In this document: positions 35,309 through 47,105 of the stretch, piece after piece
Layout: each line of letters starts with the position of its first letter
Position numbering within the stretch: the stretch's first letter is position 1
Made by a program: the position numbers and the translations under genes
Notes under the pieces: generated by a model
Told to the model about the DNA's origin: nothing
Seen by the model: only the letters and a program-made list of their open reading frames with translations
Databases searched by the model: none
DNA from: Latrodectus hesperus
Lineage: Eukaryota > Arthropoda > Arachnida > Araneae > Theridiidae
Length of the DNA stretch: 64,000 nucleotides
Direction: 5' to 3'
Assembly: GCA_037975125.1 (NCBI GenBank)
Contig: CM075862.1
Coordinates: forward strand, 77,109,960-77,173,959

Positions 35309-36056
35309 AGTTTATTTTTAAAAAAAAATCTGCTTTCGGGTCAAAAGAACGATGATTAAAAAGCTCCTGTAAGAAATCTGTTTTGAAAATTATTCCAGGG
35401 GAAAAGTGAATCCAAATGAACACCAAGCTTTCGAGCATCTTGTCAGCTCATTTCTATGTCAACATAATAATAAAAAAAATATTTTCAAATGCTATTCCAA
35501 ACCAATTCTATAAATGCAATGGGGTTATTATTTAGAGTGTCATCTCTTTTAACAGAACACTTCACATTTCGCGGAAAGCGAAAGGCGATCCCATAAAGCA
35601 AGCGAACCACCCGAGACAAGTTTATCTGCAGAGTGTTTATGGAAACGTCTGGGAGAGCAGAAAGCTTTGAAAAATGATGGCTGAACAGACGTTCCATTTT
35701 AGTCAAGTCAATGAAGAAGGCGGGAAATACCGCATCGTTCCGGGCGGATATGCTGCAAGAATAATGAAGAGTGTGGAAAGATTGTGTGCGCCCACTTATT
35801 CGCAGCAGCAACAACGAAGTCGCTTTAAAGTCTCATCGAGATCGTTTGCGATTTGCCGAAGATTTGAAAATGTTTTCACCCTGGTGTCAAAGAGATGGGA
35901 AAACATTACATTGATTTACTGCATTATCTTTATTTTTCTCTATCAAGAGGGAAAAAAACAATTTTTAAAATCACTCTAAAACTAGTTCTTCGAAGCATGA
36001 AATTATCAAATCGAAGTACGACATTTTAAAATATTCAGAGTTTAAATATTAAAATG
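35309..36056. other. Partly balanced unique DNA, no recognised gene
   Basis: Bases 35560-35840 are less AT-rich, with opposed ORFs (35485-35814 minus, 35674-35979 plus). Neither peptide resembles a known family. Confidence 0.4.
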
Positions 36057-36131
36057 GCGCCGACCAATGACTGAGTGATTAGCGTTCCTGACTCCTGAGC
36101 TGTTGGTCCCGGGTTCGAATCCCGGTTCGGA
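36057..36131 (+). mobile_element. SINE family A head fragment
   Basis: About 75 bp of the tRNA-like head only: CGACCAATGACTGAGTGATT to GGTTCGAATCCCGGTTCGG. The body is absent. Confidence 0.75.
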
Positions 36132-36556
36132 AATTTAACATAAATTTTCAATTCCTCAGCAGTTCATTGAACCCCATTAAGGCTTTTTCATCCAAAATTT
36201 ATTAAATATATCATCACTTTTTCGTTTGTTTTTTATGAATCAATCGCTCGGTTATCAATAACCTTCTCAAGTTAATGAATCGATTTTAAATTCTGCACTT
36301 GAGAACTTGTTAATTCCCAATTTCAGTGACTTTTAGGAAGTACATGAATTTTGTTTTGTTAGACCTTAACTTTGTCATATTTCTTTTAATTTATTTTGGA
36401 GGACTTTTTTTACTTGTTTGATCCGCCTACATTTAATATTTTTATGCATTTTCCTAACGTCATATTTGTTGTTTTTAATGCGAAAGAGTTATAAAAAATT
36501 TAGTAATCAATATTAGCTTGTTAATCATGATTTAAGTTAATTTAATTTATACCATC
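36132..36556. other. AT-rich DNA without a recognisable gene
   Basis: Separates the two SINE-A copies; nothing recognised. Confidence 0.5.
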
Positions 36557-36557
36557 A

Positions 36558-36862
36558 GCCGACCGATGGCTGAGTGGTTAGCGTTCCTGACTCCTGAGCT
36601 GTGGGTCCCTGGTTCGAATCCCGGTTCGGGCATGGATATTTCTTTCCTTCTCTGTTCTCTCTGTGTTTCTCTGTCCTTTCTTCCGTGATGATGTATGAAC
36701 GTGGCCCACCCTATAAACGGGTTTGTGGCGGTATGGCGCGGGCAACGCTACTCGCCTCCGTGACTTGGTTCACAGGTGCTTGCTGGGTAACGACAAATGA
36801 GTAGCAGTTTCTGGCCTTGTTGTGGCATAGGGTTTGTCACCTAAGTGTGTGCCCGCCGTTGG
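36558..36862 (+). mobile_element. SINE family A, full-length copy
   Basis: A box TGGCTGAGTGG (36567) and B box GGTTCGAATCC (36612), body through CCTATAAACGGGTTTGTGG (36711), tail GGTTTGTCACCTAAGTGTG. Very close to the copy at 15218. No (TA)n follows here. Confidence 0.9.
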
Positions 36863-37763
36863 AAAAAAAAATATTAAAATGCTGTATAATTTCTTTTCAA
36901 AGCAACGTAAACTAAAAATGTATAACGAAAACTTATCGAGAACATTTTTTCTCCGCAGCTGCAAAAAAATTGATTGTCAAAATGTTAAATTTCTATCATT
37001 TTTTGTTCAAAAGCAAATAGAAAGAAATTTTATGTTGTTTTTATGCTTAAAAAAAACTTCATTCATAAAATTAGAAATATTCTTGATTCAAGAAAAATAA
37101 AGTAAAATGTTTTTCACAATCAAACAAGATTACATGATGTGATAAATATGTTTGGTGTCGATTGGATTTCATAACATTGCAAATACAAAAGCCACCAAGA
37201 AATGGTATCTTACCATTGAAAACAGAAATTAATTCAAGTCAAAACACTTACATTATTCCTTTCTAACCTGAGCTTCTTGCACAAAATACACAGATATGTA
37301 ACATATAAACTTGTTACTTTACATTTATCAAAGAAATTCTTGATTTACAGTGCCTTCTGGCGGTCATAATGGGTAAAAAAAAGCAATCAAAATTCTATTG
37401 AATTTATGAGCTATTGTTTGATAGGGGAAATAATTTTTTCACTGAAGTTCAAGAAGTCAAAAATTGGGTGAGGAGTAGGGCAATTTTTAAACTTACTTTA
37501 CAGCCGACTGTTTATTTAGAGATGATCGAATTGGGATATTTTAAATAAAAAAAATTCGAATTTACATATTAAAATGCAATCAATTTTATATGCGAACACA
37601 AACCAAATGAATTAAAATTCTCGTCAAAATGTCTTCGAAAAGACATTTTTCCACACAAATGCAAAATACAAAAAGGAAATTCTTTTAACATTTTCACATT
37701 TTGTTAAAATGATAGCAGTAAAAAAAACGTCATTTTTCTTTAAGCATTAAAAGAACATTTTAT
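36863..37763. other. AT-rich DNA without a recognisable gene
   Basis: The ORF at 36834-37100 starts in the SINE tail and has no motif. Confidence 0.5.
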
Positions 37764-37776
37764 AGTATTCTCGAAT

Positions 37777-38069
37777 GTTACTAATGACACTTGGACAAGC
37801 CAAGCTCGCTATGCCTTGACTATGCGAATTTAAGTCAATTGGGAGCGTCTTTCGTTTAATCAGAGCACCATAAAGGTGAAAGTACGACCTTTACTCTTCA
37901 AATCCTCCGATAGATGGCAGCACCAGAGGATCTACTCTCTCAATTTTGGCATTGATCTTAAGAAGTGTAAATTTCTTCAGACCATTGCACCCATGGTAAC
38001 TGCTCAACGACCGACCACAGGACTTTCGATTCCACAGATTTAACGAGCACGTATATCGCATGTTCTCGG
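37777..38069 (-). mobile_element. SINE family C, headless copy with 13-bp TSD
   Basis: Minus strand. The tail is at the left and the body at the right, ending just after GCACGTATATCGCATG; the tRNA-like head is missing. A perfect TSD AGTATTCTCGAAT at 37764-37776 and 38070-38082 shows the truncation happened at insertion. Confidence 0.93.
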
Positions 38070-38082
38070 AGTATTCTCGAAT

Positions 38083-39220
38083 AAAAATACTTTAAGCACA
38101 TACTTACACAATGAGTTATATAACCAGACAAGACTATATAATATGGTGAACACTGGTTGCCACGAAGAAAACAGCGCTCTCTATCGATGAAGATTGGAAT
38201 TAACACTTACAACTGCCTGATTTGTGTTTGATCTTTTTGCTCACAAGCCATGGCCGTGATGCGTATAAATTAAGAATTTAACGTAATTGTCAGCCACGTG
38301 GGTTTCTTTCATTTGTAGCAGTATGCCAGCATTGAAATATAATTCAAATTTACAAACTATTAGGAACGAAGCGATTTATTTGTGTTTACAATTCACTGCA
38401 TGTTTAAGTCTATTTCACTTAACGTGACCAGGGGTAAAATTTATGCAAATCATCGAGATATTTATTGATGTACTGCCAAAAAACTGCAACTGTTCAAAAT
38501 CATGATTGATGCCTCCTATCGATCAAAATTTTGGAAGTTTTTTCATTCCCACTGAGTTACATGGAATGAATTTTAATGGGAATTTTTTTTTATTTCTGTA
38601 TTTAAACGTGGAAGCATGGAGGAAGAATGATACTCTTTGCATAAAATTATATACAATGTATCAGAAATTATGATTAAAATGCCGGTAAAATCCTATTTTG
38701 GCCAGCTGTTTTACGCAAGCAAAAAATAATTGGGTCAAAATGATGATGAATAAATATGTTATTCGAAATTAAGCAAAATATGCTTAGTGCGAAGGAAAAT
38801 ATTTATATGATTTCTTTCCTATAAGAAATTTTATTTCCTATAAAATATTTATATAATTGCTTTTAAAAATATAAAGATTAACAATCGACTAAAATCTCGG
38901 AATTATCGCTTTTGGCGTTGTGTGAGTTCAATTGGGAGTTAACCATTACATCAGTTGCTATTAAGTAATAAATCTCGAGGCAACTATCCATTTTTTCCTT
39001 GCAGAAATCAAGATTTCCTTATTTGATAAAGAGTATGGAATCTTTCAAATGAAGCGCTACAGACGAAAAATAACGATATAAAAAGAGAAATGTGTAATGA
39101 ATTTTTTACTGTACATTTTTATTAATTATAGTTATAGATTAAATTTATTATAATTAAATTATAGATAGATTAAATTATAATTAAATTATAGATTCCATTT
39201 TATATTTCACTGTTTTATAT
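38083..39220. other. AT-rich DNA without a recognisable gene
   Basis: Short direct AT repeats near 39120-39200 (ATTATAGATTAAATT-like); otherwise nothing recognised. Confidence 0.5.
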
Positions 39221-39222
39221 TA

Positions 39223-40438
39223 AAGGGTCCACAAAAGTAATATCGCTTTCTTATGTTAAATTCAAACGAATAAATTTTCATAAAGTCTTTATTTTTAAAC
39301 GATAATATAATCCACGTTACCAACAACCTCTAGTTATCTATTGTGAAAGTTTTCAATTCCGGACAGATAATAAACAATTGGCTTTTTGAGTACAATATCT
39401 CGAGAAGGTATTTTGAACATCATCCAAGTTTTGAAATTTTTTGACATTAAGAAAATATTGTAGGTATTGGAATAAAAGGAAATCTATAGGTACGATATCG
39501 GGCGAATATGTGGGTGGGTAAGAACTTCTGATCCCAATTCATTAATTATTTCCAATATTCGAATTGCATAGTGCAGTCTTGCATTGTCGTGTTGCAGAAT
39601 GATGCCTTTTCTGTTGACAATCGCCGGATACTTTTCGGTCAAAAACTGGTCCATTCGATCCAATTGTTCATAATTAAAGATCTGCATTAACAGTTTGATC
39701 CAGATTTTACCACTTCAAAGTGAACAATTTCCACGAATACTCCACAAACACAGAAGCATCTTTTTTTGGATGTAATCAGGGCTTCGCAGTACTTCATGGT
39801 GATTCATTTGAAGAAAGTCTCTGACTTTTGCGCTTTGTATTATCATATAGGACTATTTTTCGTCTCCAGGGATCAAACGATCAAAAAATGATTCTGTATG
39901 GTGCCGTTGAAGTAATACATTGCATCTGATGGATCAGTTGGCTTTATTCTCTTCATACAGATTAAAGGGCATCCCAACACCTAATCTGCTTATTCTTCAA
40001 ATCTGCTGTAAATGTTCCTGAATGGTTGACTAAGGTTGACATGGATTTGTTGCCACTTCTGACCTTAACTTGTCGTTGTCTAATGCTGTTGGTCTTCCTG
40101 ATGATACCAAACCTGAACATGAGAAACCATCTTTGGCATTTACGAAAGTCTAATGCACTTGGATAAACATTATGAATCCTTTGAAAACTAAAAAGCTTAC
40201 AATGCCAGATATGATCTTCTGGTATTTTGCTGACCATTTTATTCCAAGCAGAAAAAAAAAGGTTTACTAATGAATTATTTAGAAGTATACCAGCAAATTA
40301 TATATATAGAAAGCAGATATCAGAAACTGAAAAGGTCAGTTACATTGAGACAAAAAACTAGCCAACGATACTAATAAAATTTAAAATGACAATCAAATAT
40401 TGACATGAGAAGAAGCGATATTACTGTCCTGTGCCCCT
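39223..40438 (-). mobile_element. Mariner element, decayed (about 1.2 kb)
   Basis: Inverted ends share AGTAATATCGC near 39237 and, on the minus strand, near 40414. TA flanks lie close to both boundaries; the exact ends are uncertain by 1-2 bp. The length is normal for mariner. Confidence 0.85.
39484..40237 (-). pseudogene. Mariner transposase pseudogene
   Basis: Starts MVSKIPEDHIWHCKLFSFQR at 40237, the usual mariner start, followed by a decayed HTH region. The middle is broken by stops and frameshifts. The later block (39484-39687) reads MQIFNYEQLDRMDQFLTEKY, then IILQHDNARLHYAIRI, retaining the second catalytic Asp. The following PPYSPDL motif is degraded to HPHIRPISYL, so the third Asp is lost. 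Decay is by many point changes, so this is an old copy. Confidence 0.88.
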
Positions 40439-40440
40439 AA

Positions 40441-41653
40441 TATTTACACTTAGAAATCCTTATAAAACTAAACTGAATTTATTTTAAGAAAGACAGAAAA
40501 ATTATGAGTTAATATGAGCAACATCTCAGCTCCTTAATCCTGTCAAAGGAACATTAAAGGAACTAATAAGAATGTCAAAGGAACATAAAGGAACTAAACA
40601 TTTCAACAAACAACTACATAAAAGATTATTCTTGCAAGCCAAGATCTCTGACAGCCAATGAATCATCAACCTAAGAAAAAAAATGCTCTAGAAGAAACAA
40701 AAATCAATCTTAAAGCCATACTAAAACTAAAACGTCAGCAGAAACCTAAGAAAAGAGGTCTTAATCATTTCTGGCGACGACATTAGATTAAAATGCGTTG
40801 TTTTGCGTCAGCAAAACTGTTAAAGGCACTGAAACTACAGTCAAGAAAGAATCTTTTAACATGTGCTGGTCAAAAATGCCTATTCCTATTTTCAATTAAT
40901 TTGAAGACTAATGCACCATCTTACAGTACTAACATATATGCCAAAATATTTTTAAAATAAAAAAAACTTGCTGTTTTATGGGATTAAATTCTTAATTACT
41001 TTGGATATTTTTTTTATAACAGTATCAATATTCTTGGTTTAAAAGCAAAAATTCAACGCATGCTAAATGTAAAAACTGATGCTTACAATATAATGACAAA
41101 ATAAGCTGTATCATTGTTAAAAACACTTCCTGAGACTAAAAACTCAAAATCAAAGCAGTTAGAAAAATAAAAATAAATTATTATAGGAGATAACAGCAAA
41201 TTACAAGTATGTATGAAAATAATTAAGTTCGATGTAAAATTTATGAATTTTCAATTTTTAAAATGAATTGATATTACCATAAACTGTTGAAATTTACATA
41301 ACCAGAAGCTGTAACAAATACATTTTTAAAGCCAAGCAAGCATTTTTTTGTATAATTCTTGATATTTAAAAGGAATCTCAACAAATACAGCTATAAGAAA
41401 ATCTCCTTGATGTATTTTTTATTTTGACAGTTACTTTCTCGCTCCAGGGAACTAGGGACATTTCGTTGGCAAAGAATATAAGATCAGTTAAGAAAAATTG
41501 CAACAATTTTTTGATACATACAATGCTAATTTCTGATATAAATGTTGCTTAGAAAACACTCATATCATTTTAACTACCAAAACGTTAATTTATGAATGGA
41601 AATTGCAGCTTTATGAATATTTTTCATTTTTTCACATTTTTTTTATGCGGCCA

Positions 41654-41658
<5 letters not shown>
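40441..41658. other. AT-rich DNA without a recognisable gene
   Basis: A short tandem duplication (TGTCAAAGGAACATAAAGGA-like, twice, 40541-40600) is the only structure seen. Confidence 0.5.
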
Positions 41659-41685
<27 letters not shown>

Positions 41686-41686
41686 T
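41659..41686. repeat. (TA)n microsatellite
   Basis: About 28 bp. Confidence 0.9.
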
Positions 41687-41857
41687 CTACATAATTTCCT
41701 TTACCTATTACAATATATATTATATCTTCATCATTAACTTGCATTGTCAATTTAAACTTACCCTTTTTGGAAAGTGTAATATATTTTTTTACATGAGTTA
41801 AATCATTTCGAAGAATGAAATCATAGAGCCAGAAAAACTAGATATTTCGTCTACTAG

Positions 41858-42140
<283 letters not shown>

Positions 42141-42228
42141 TTACTTCGATAAAATTTTTTGTTTCGTTAAGTAAACGTTCATCTATCGAATGGACCCCTT
42201 GCCTTTGACTTCAAGAATTTTTAATTAT

Positions 42229-42398
42229 AGGCCCATTGCAAACAGATCTAGGGGTCGGCCCAAACTTAGATGGACTGATTGTGTAGAGGAGGCTTTAAAA
42301 TGCTGAAAGTGACAAATTAGAGAATTGTCGCCTCCCGGAGAACACAATTGAGGAGTGTTCTGAGGAAAGCCTTGGCCCACCCCGGGCTGTCGTGCTGA
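42229..42398 (+). pseudogene. LINE ORF2 C-terminus (GRPKLRW...AHPGLSC type)
   Basis: The frame reads RPIANRSRGRPKLRWTDCVE, then EALKC, an in-frame TGA, one further stop, then RRTQLRSVLRKALAHPGLSC and a stop at 42396-42398. This is the C-terminal block seen in many non-LTR reverse transcriptases without RNase H. The last 27 coding bases (42369-42395) closely match the 3' end of SINE family F at 59461-59486. The piece is 5'-truncated and ends near AAGAAGT. Confidence 0.82.
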
Positions 42399-44877
42399 AG
42401 AAGTAAACGTTCAGTTCTAATTGTTATTTCTTCGCGCTTTAGCAACACAAAATGGAAAACATTTGGAATCGAATGCGACTGATTTAATCATAAACATAAC
42501 CTTTTCAAGTTTTACATTTAGTTTCTTTAAAGTCGTTAAAATAATGAATTTACAGCATCTGCATGCTCTATCGGAAATAATTAAAGGAACAATATGAAAC
42601 CACTTGGCGTCAGTTTGGCGAAATTTGCACCAACTTTCCTAGTTGACAGAATTTTACTCATGTGTACCCAGACGATCATTGAAATATTTTAACTGCCACA
42701 AGGAATCATACCATAGTGATTTTATGAGATAAATGTTTCGGAATTTTTCTTCTAATCTACGACTTCAATATTTTTTTTTGAGTATTATCAATAAAAATCA
42801 AAATTTAAATATTGTATTATGCGCCGGCATTTTTCAAAAGAAAAAAAATTCGAAGCAATCTGTTTTCCGGGGGAGCTGCGAATATCACAAGACAAGGAAG
42901 AGCAGCATGTCTGGTATCAATCAAACCAGACATCAGCAACAGACTCCTGATGTGTGTGGGGGGGGAGAGAAAAGAAGCATCTGATAACAGCAGATGTCAT
43001 CACTAGATCGTTAAAACACGAAATGAAAAGAAAAAGTGATAGAAAATTGAGTGTGAACTGTTTTAAACTTCTCCCTTACCACCACTCTCCTCCTATCTGA
43101 CTCAAGGGCATTTTTGCTTGCAGATAACTTCTTTGATAAAATCCAGTGCTGCAGATATAACAAATAACGGCCCGACAGTTGTGAGACGTCGATAACAGAT
43201 TGATATTAGACGCCAATTATAGAAACGAAAGACAAAGGAAAATGCACTATTTATCGCTCGCATAGACTAACAGACACCACAGACAAGACCTTTCTGAGCC
43301 TTTTAAAAGTTGGAAATCAGCATATCATAATAAGTATACTAATGTGATGATAAAGTGAATACTTTCAAATAGTTATTATTTATATCAAATAAAATAATAT
43401 CACAGCGTGATTAAGAATAGCCTGATACAGAAAATTATGATACATTCACATTTTATCGTAAAAGCATGGAAATATGTGAGTGCAAGGTTTATTTTATTCT
43501 TATTTAATACCCAACAAACAAAAGCTATGTAGAAATATTATTAGAGTTGAAATTTATTTAAGATGAATCCTAATAAATCTGTAACTTCTGATTTTTTTTT
43601 CCATTTCAGTTTATCATGAACTTTAAAATTGCCAACGCGCGACAAACGAATATTTTTACACTTGAACTAAACTTGCAAAAACCAAATTAGCTTACAGCAA
43701 GAGTTTCACTAACTGTAACATTCGTCTTCGCGATAATTTTTGTCGCAGATTCTTATTGGGTGTGGTGTGTAAATTTATAACAGATCACCAACGGATTGCA
43801 CAGGAAAATTTATTAACATAATATAAAATACAAACAAACATAGATATGAGCGCAACGTAACATATTGCTTACCATCTTTTATTTTTCATACATCTCCTTT
43901 CGTATGTAGATCTCAGCGCCACGTGCGGCCAAAATTAAAAGTTCTAAATAGAGATTTCTCTATAATTCTGACACTAACTAATAAATCACTGATCAAATCT
44001 GCCATGTATGATGCCGGCTTGATGTTTCTAAGGAATGCTCATTGAAGCTTTTATGTTACATATTTTTCTAAAAATATGATGGTTACTCAACGTGGGAGCA
44101 ATATTAAGGAGTGGTAAGAATTCTGAGAATTTTTTATGCATATTAGCAGCATTGCTGTACCTTTGATATTGATATAAAAAGTAGTAATTAAAATCTCCAA
44201 TCAATTCCGTACAAAAAAATTCGCAAATGAAATGAGAATATTAGAACTTAACACTCTATTTACATAAGTGCAATGTGTTCAATAATGCAATATCAATAGG
44301 ATGTATTCGACACGATATATTAATACGAAGACATTATATTCCACAATGACGCAGATGCATCTTTAAATAAAGCAAACAAATACATTCGATTTAGTTCTAA
44401 TTAGCCCCTTAAAGCTGAAACGAAATCCAGTCTACCTACTTGTCTCAAGTATTGCTGTACCATCTTCTGAAGTCAACCAATTGGTAATCGGATGTCAAGT
44501 ACAAAGCAGTAAGATACAACAGAAATAAACATAAGATGGATTGCCATGAAATAATGGCAAAAGCGCGATTGCTGGTTTGTCACTGTACATCTTTGATGAG
44601 GATGGTCACGGGTTACAAGGACTAATTTGACAAAAACTTACGGTTTGAAGTCAACACTGAGCCGCTATAAATATACATGATGGAAGTGTAATCAAATGAG
44701 TGAATTGTTCATTTGAAGGGGTTGATTGAATCGCCGGTCGCTACAACAGTTGATTGAATCAAACTAATTAAGAGAATCCGCACTTTGAAGCAATTGAGCA
44801 AGTAAATAACACCGTTTTCGGATTGCTGACTGCGTTTTGTAGCGCAGATTATGAAGTCTTTAAATAAAATTTTGAAG
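42399..44877. other. Mostly AT-rich DNA without a recognisable gene
   Basis: A less biased patch lies at 42830-43000, with overlapping ORFs of no known family and a 9-bp-stem hairpin (42907-42933). Confidence 0.5.
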
Positions 44878-44911
44878 TTTAATATGAATCTGGATTTAAA
44901 ATTATCATTTG

Positions 44912-45372
44912 TTTCAGTTGTTGTTCTTGTTGTCGTGTCCTAGATAGTGCTGAAAGTGTTCTGTATGAGGGCCGCCAGTTCTGGGGACTGGAGGCTGTAG
45001 AGAATCTCTTGATGTGGTCCGCCAAGTTGAAACAGGGATCTAATGATTGCTTGGCAGTCAAAAATAGGGTCTGGTGAAAGTTCAGAATCTGGACAATTTC
45101 TGCAGGATGTATAGGATCTTGTGTTATCAGGGGCTATTTCCATGCCTTTGAAATGGCCTGTTCGAAGTCTGGCTATTATTGAAGATAGATTTCTGGGGCA
45201 ATTAAGGTCTGGGATGGATGGCTTACTGAATTGTTGGTTGGAAATTCTACTTCGAGCGGCTGCGTTAGCATCAACGGAAGTTACTGTGCTGGTCTGGTCC
45301 AAATCACGAGCTTCCTTTGCAAGGATGTCAGCACACTCATTCCCTTCAATACCAAAAATTATCATTTAACTT
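44912..45372 (-). pseudogene. LINE 3' end: RNase H terminus, zinc-type domain and tail
   Basis: Minus frame (44940-45365): FGIEGNECADILAKEA is the end of RNase H with its last Asp. Then follow RNLSSIIARLRTGHFKGMEI, YTSCRNCPDSELSPDPIFDC (C-x2-C...C; the usual His of EHIFDC reads P) and a C-terminus NTFSTI before the stop. The tail beyond reads GGACACGACAACAAGAACAA on the minus strand, close to the SINE-B end. Truncated 5' at about 45372. The open frame over 141 codons suggests a moderately young insertion. Confidence 0.87.
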
Positions 45373-46366
45373 AGGCGATAAACATTTGGGTATGGAGTCG
45401 CAAACTGAGACTTTACTCCTGCTTTTTAAGTACAGGAGATTGCGCTATTTAATTGGTTAGAACATAGGTTTGGAAAACAATTAGATACTTGCATATGGTG
45501 TCATCGGTTTCTTTCGGACGAAATGTCTGCTCACTTAGGGAAATTGAAAATAAGCATGAGCTACGATTCCTCTTGTAAAATGTACATAATCCTTGGTTAC
45601 TAATAATCGTTTGAATAATTAAATGAAGAGAAAACGATATTAAAATTGCACATGCAGTAGAGACTTGCGGAAAAAATTTTCTATATACGCATTCAATTGT
45701 TGTGGGTCTCCAAGGTCTGCTAGAACACAAAGAAAACAAACAGCAGCGTTTTTTGTCCTCATTTGTCATCTCTTTCTAGAAGGAAAGTGTCTAATTACAA
45801 ATTTATTGACACACAAATTGAATGTTTATTTCGGAACTTCGGGAGTAGAAAAATGACTGAAAATGATAACTAAATAATTTTCACACAGACACCAAGTTTT
45901 ATCAAAACCCTTAATAGGTGTTTACAACAGTCGTTATATTTCCCAATACAAACGTGTTAACTCAACTACATTTTTAATCGAATAAACAATGTGAAATCAT
46001 ACGTTGTACATAAAAATATTCATACCCAAAGCAACAGCAACAGCAGTAAAAACGAAAGCAATGAAGAGGAGAAACCTTACCTGGAAGAAAAAATATATAA
46101 TTTATAATCGATCATCAAAATTTTGAATTTGCAATAATGCAAGTTAGACACAAAAGTCAAATTACAACATAAATTTCTGAGAAAAAATATACTTAATTTT
46201 TTTAATTATCATTAAAAATGAATAAAATAATTATTAACCTCTTCTTTAAAGAAAAAACCGTTGCAAAAATACACATCAAATGCAATAGGAAATAAGATAA
46301 AATTTGCCCGATATAAGGAAAATTCCAAAATATTCTTTCCCGCTTTTTTTTAAAGATTTTTATTAT
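45373..46366. other. AT-rich DNA without a recognisable gene
   Basis: The 106-codon minus ORF at 45449-45769 has no recognised motif. Confidence 0.5.
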
Positions 46367-46376
46367 TTTGAATTTG

Positions 46377-46664
46377 TTGTTGTTTACTAATGACACTTGG
46401 ACAAGCCAAGCTCGCTATGCTATGCGAATTAAGTCGATTGGGAGCGTCTTTCGTTTTAATCAGAGCACCATGTAAGTTAAAGTACGACTTTGCTCTATAC
46501 ACTTGCCATAGGAAATCGTTTAAAGGGTAGGCAACCATTGACACAAGGAAAGGACAAAGACAGGATAGATAGAGAAAGTACACATCCATGCCCGAACCGG
46601 GATTCGAACCCAGGACCTTCTTATCCGCAGTCAGGCACGCTGACCACTAAACAAGTTGGTCAGC
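46377..46664 (-). mobile_element. Chimeric SINE (B head, C tail) with 10-bp TSD
   Basis: Minus strand. The right part is family B (head with CGGGATTCGAACCC on the plus strand near 46600; AAGGAAAGGACAAAGACAGG). The left part is family C tail (GACACTTGGACAAGCCAAGC; TCAGAGCACCATG). The junction is TTTGCTCTATACACTTGCCA, as at 21484. The TSD TTTGAATTTG at 46367-46376 and 46665-46674 shows the chimera moved as one unit. Confidence 0.9.
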
Positions 46665-47019
46665 TTTGAATTTGTGGATGTTATTAATCACAAAATCAAT
46701 CAGCCGCGCGAGATGAAGGTTTCAGATATCAATCTGATTAATTATTAGATAAATTAAATTACATTTAATTTCCTAACTATTTTTCAAATTATAAACTAAT
46801 GTTATCAATTAATTGGAATACAATTTTCTTCTAATAATCTTACTCTACACACGTACAGAACTTTATAGAAACAATTTCTAAGTGAAAAGAAACGCAAGCC
46901 ATTGAACACTGAACTGAGATCATTCAAGTCTGAAATTAAAAGAAACATTTTGAAAAATGCTTTTGCAAGTACAACGTATATATGGCTATGATTATAAAAT
47001 ATCATATTTGTGTGTGCAT

Positions 47020-47105
47020 GTGTGTGAGAGAGAGACAAATTCTTTCATAAGAATACATCACTGTGTGTGAGAGAGAGACAAATTCTTTCATAAGAATACA
47101 TCACT
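47020..47105. repeat. Perfect 43-bp tandem duplication
   Basis: The unit begins GTGTGTGAGAGAGAGACAAA and ends TACATCACT. Copies at 47020-47062 and 47063-47105 are identical. Confidence 0.95.

Noticed and set aside
44879..45369. Plus-strand ORF at 45121-45369 and minus ORF at 44879-45061
   Set aside because: Shadows of the LINE frame on the minus strand at 44940-45365.
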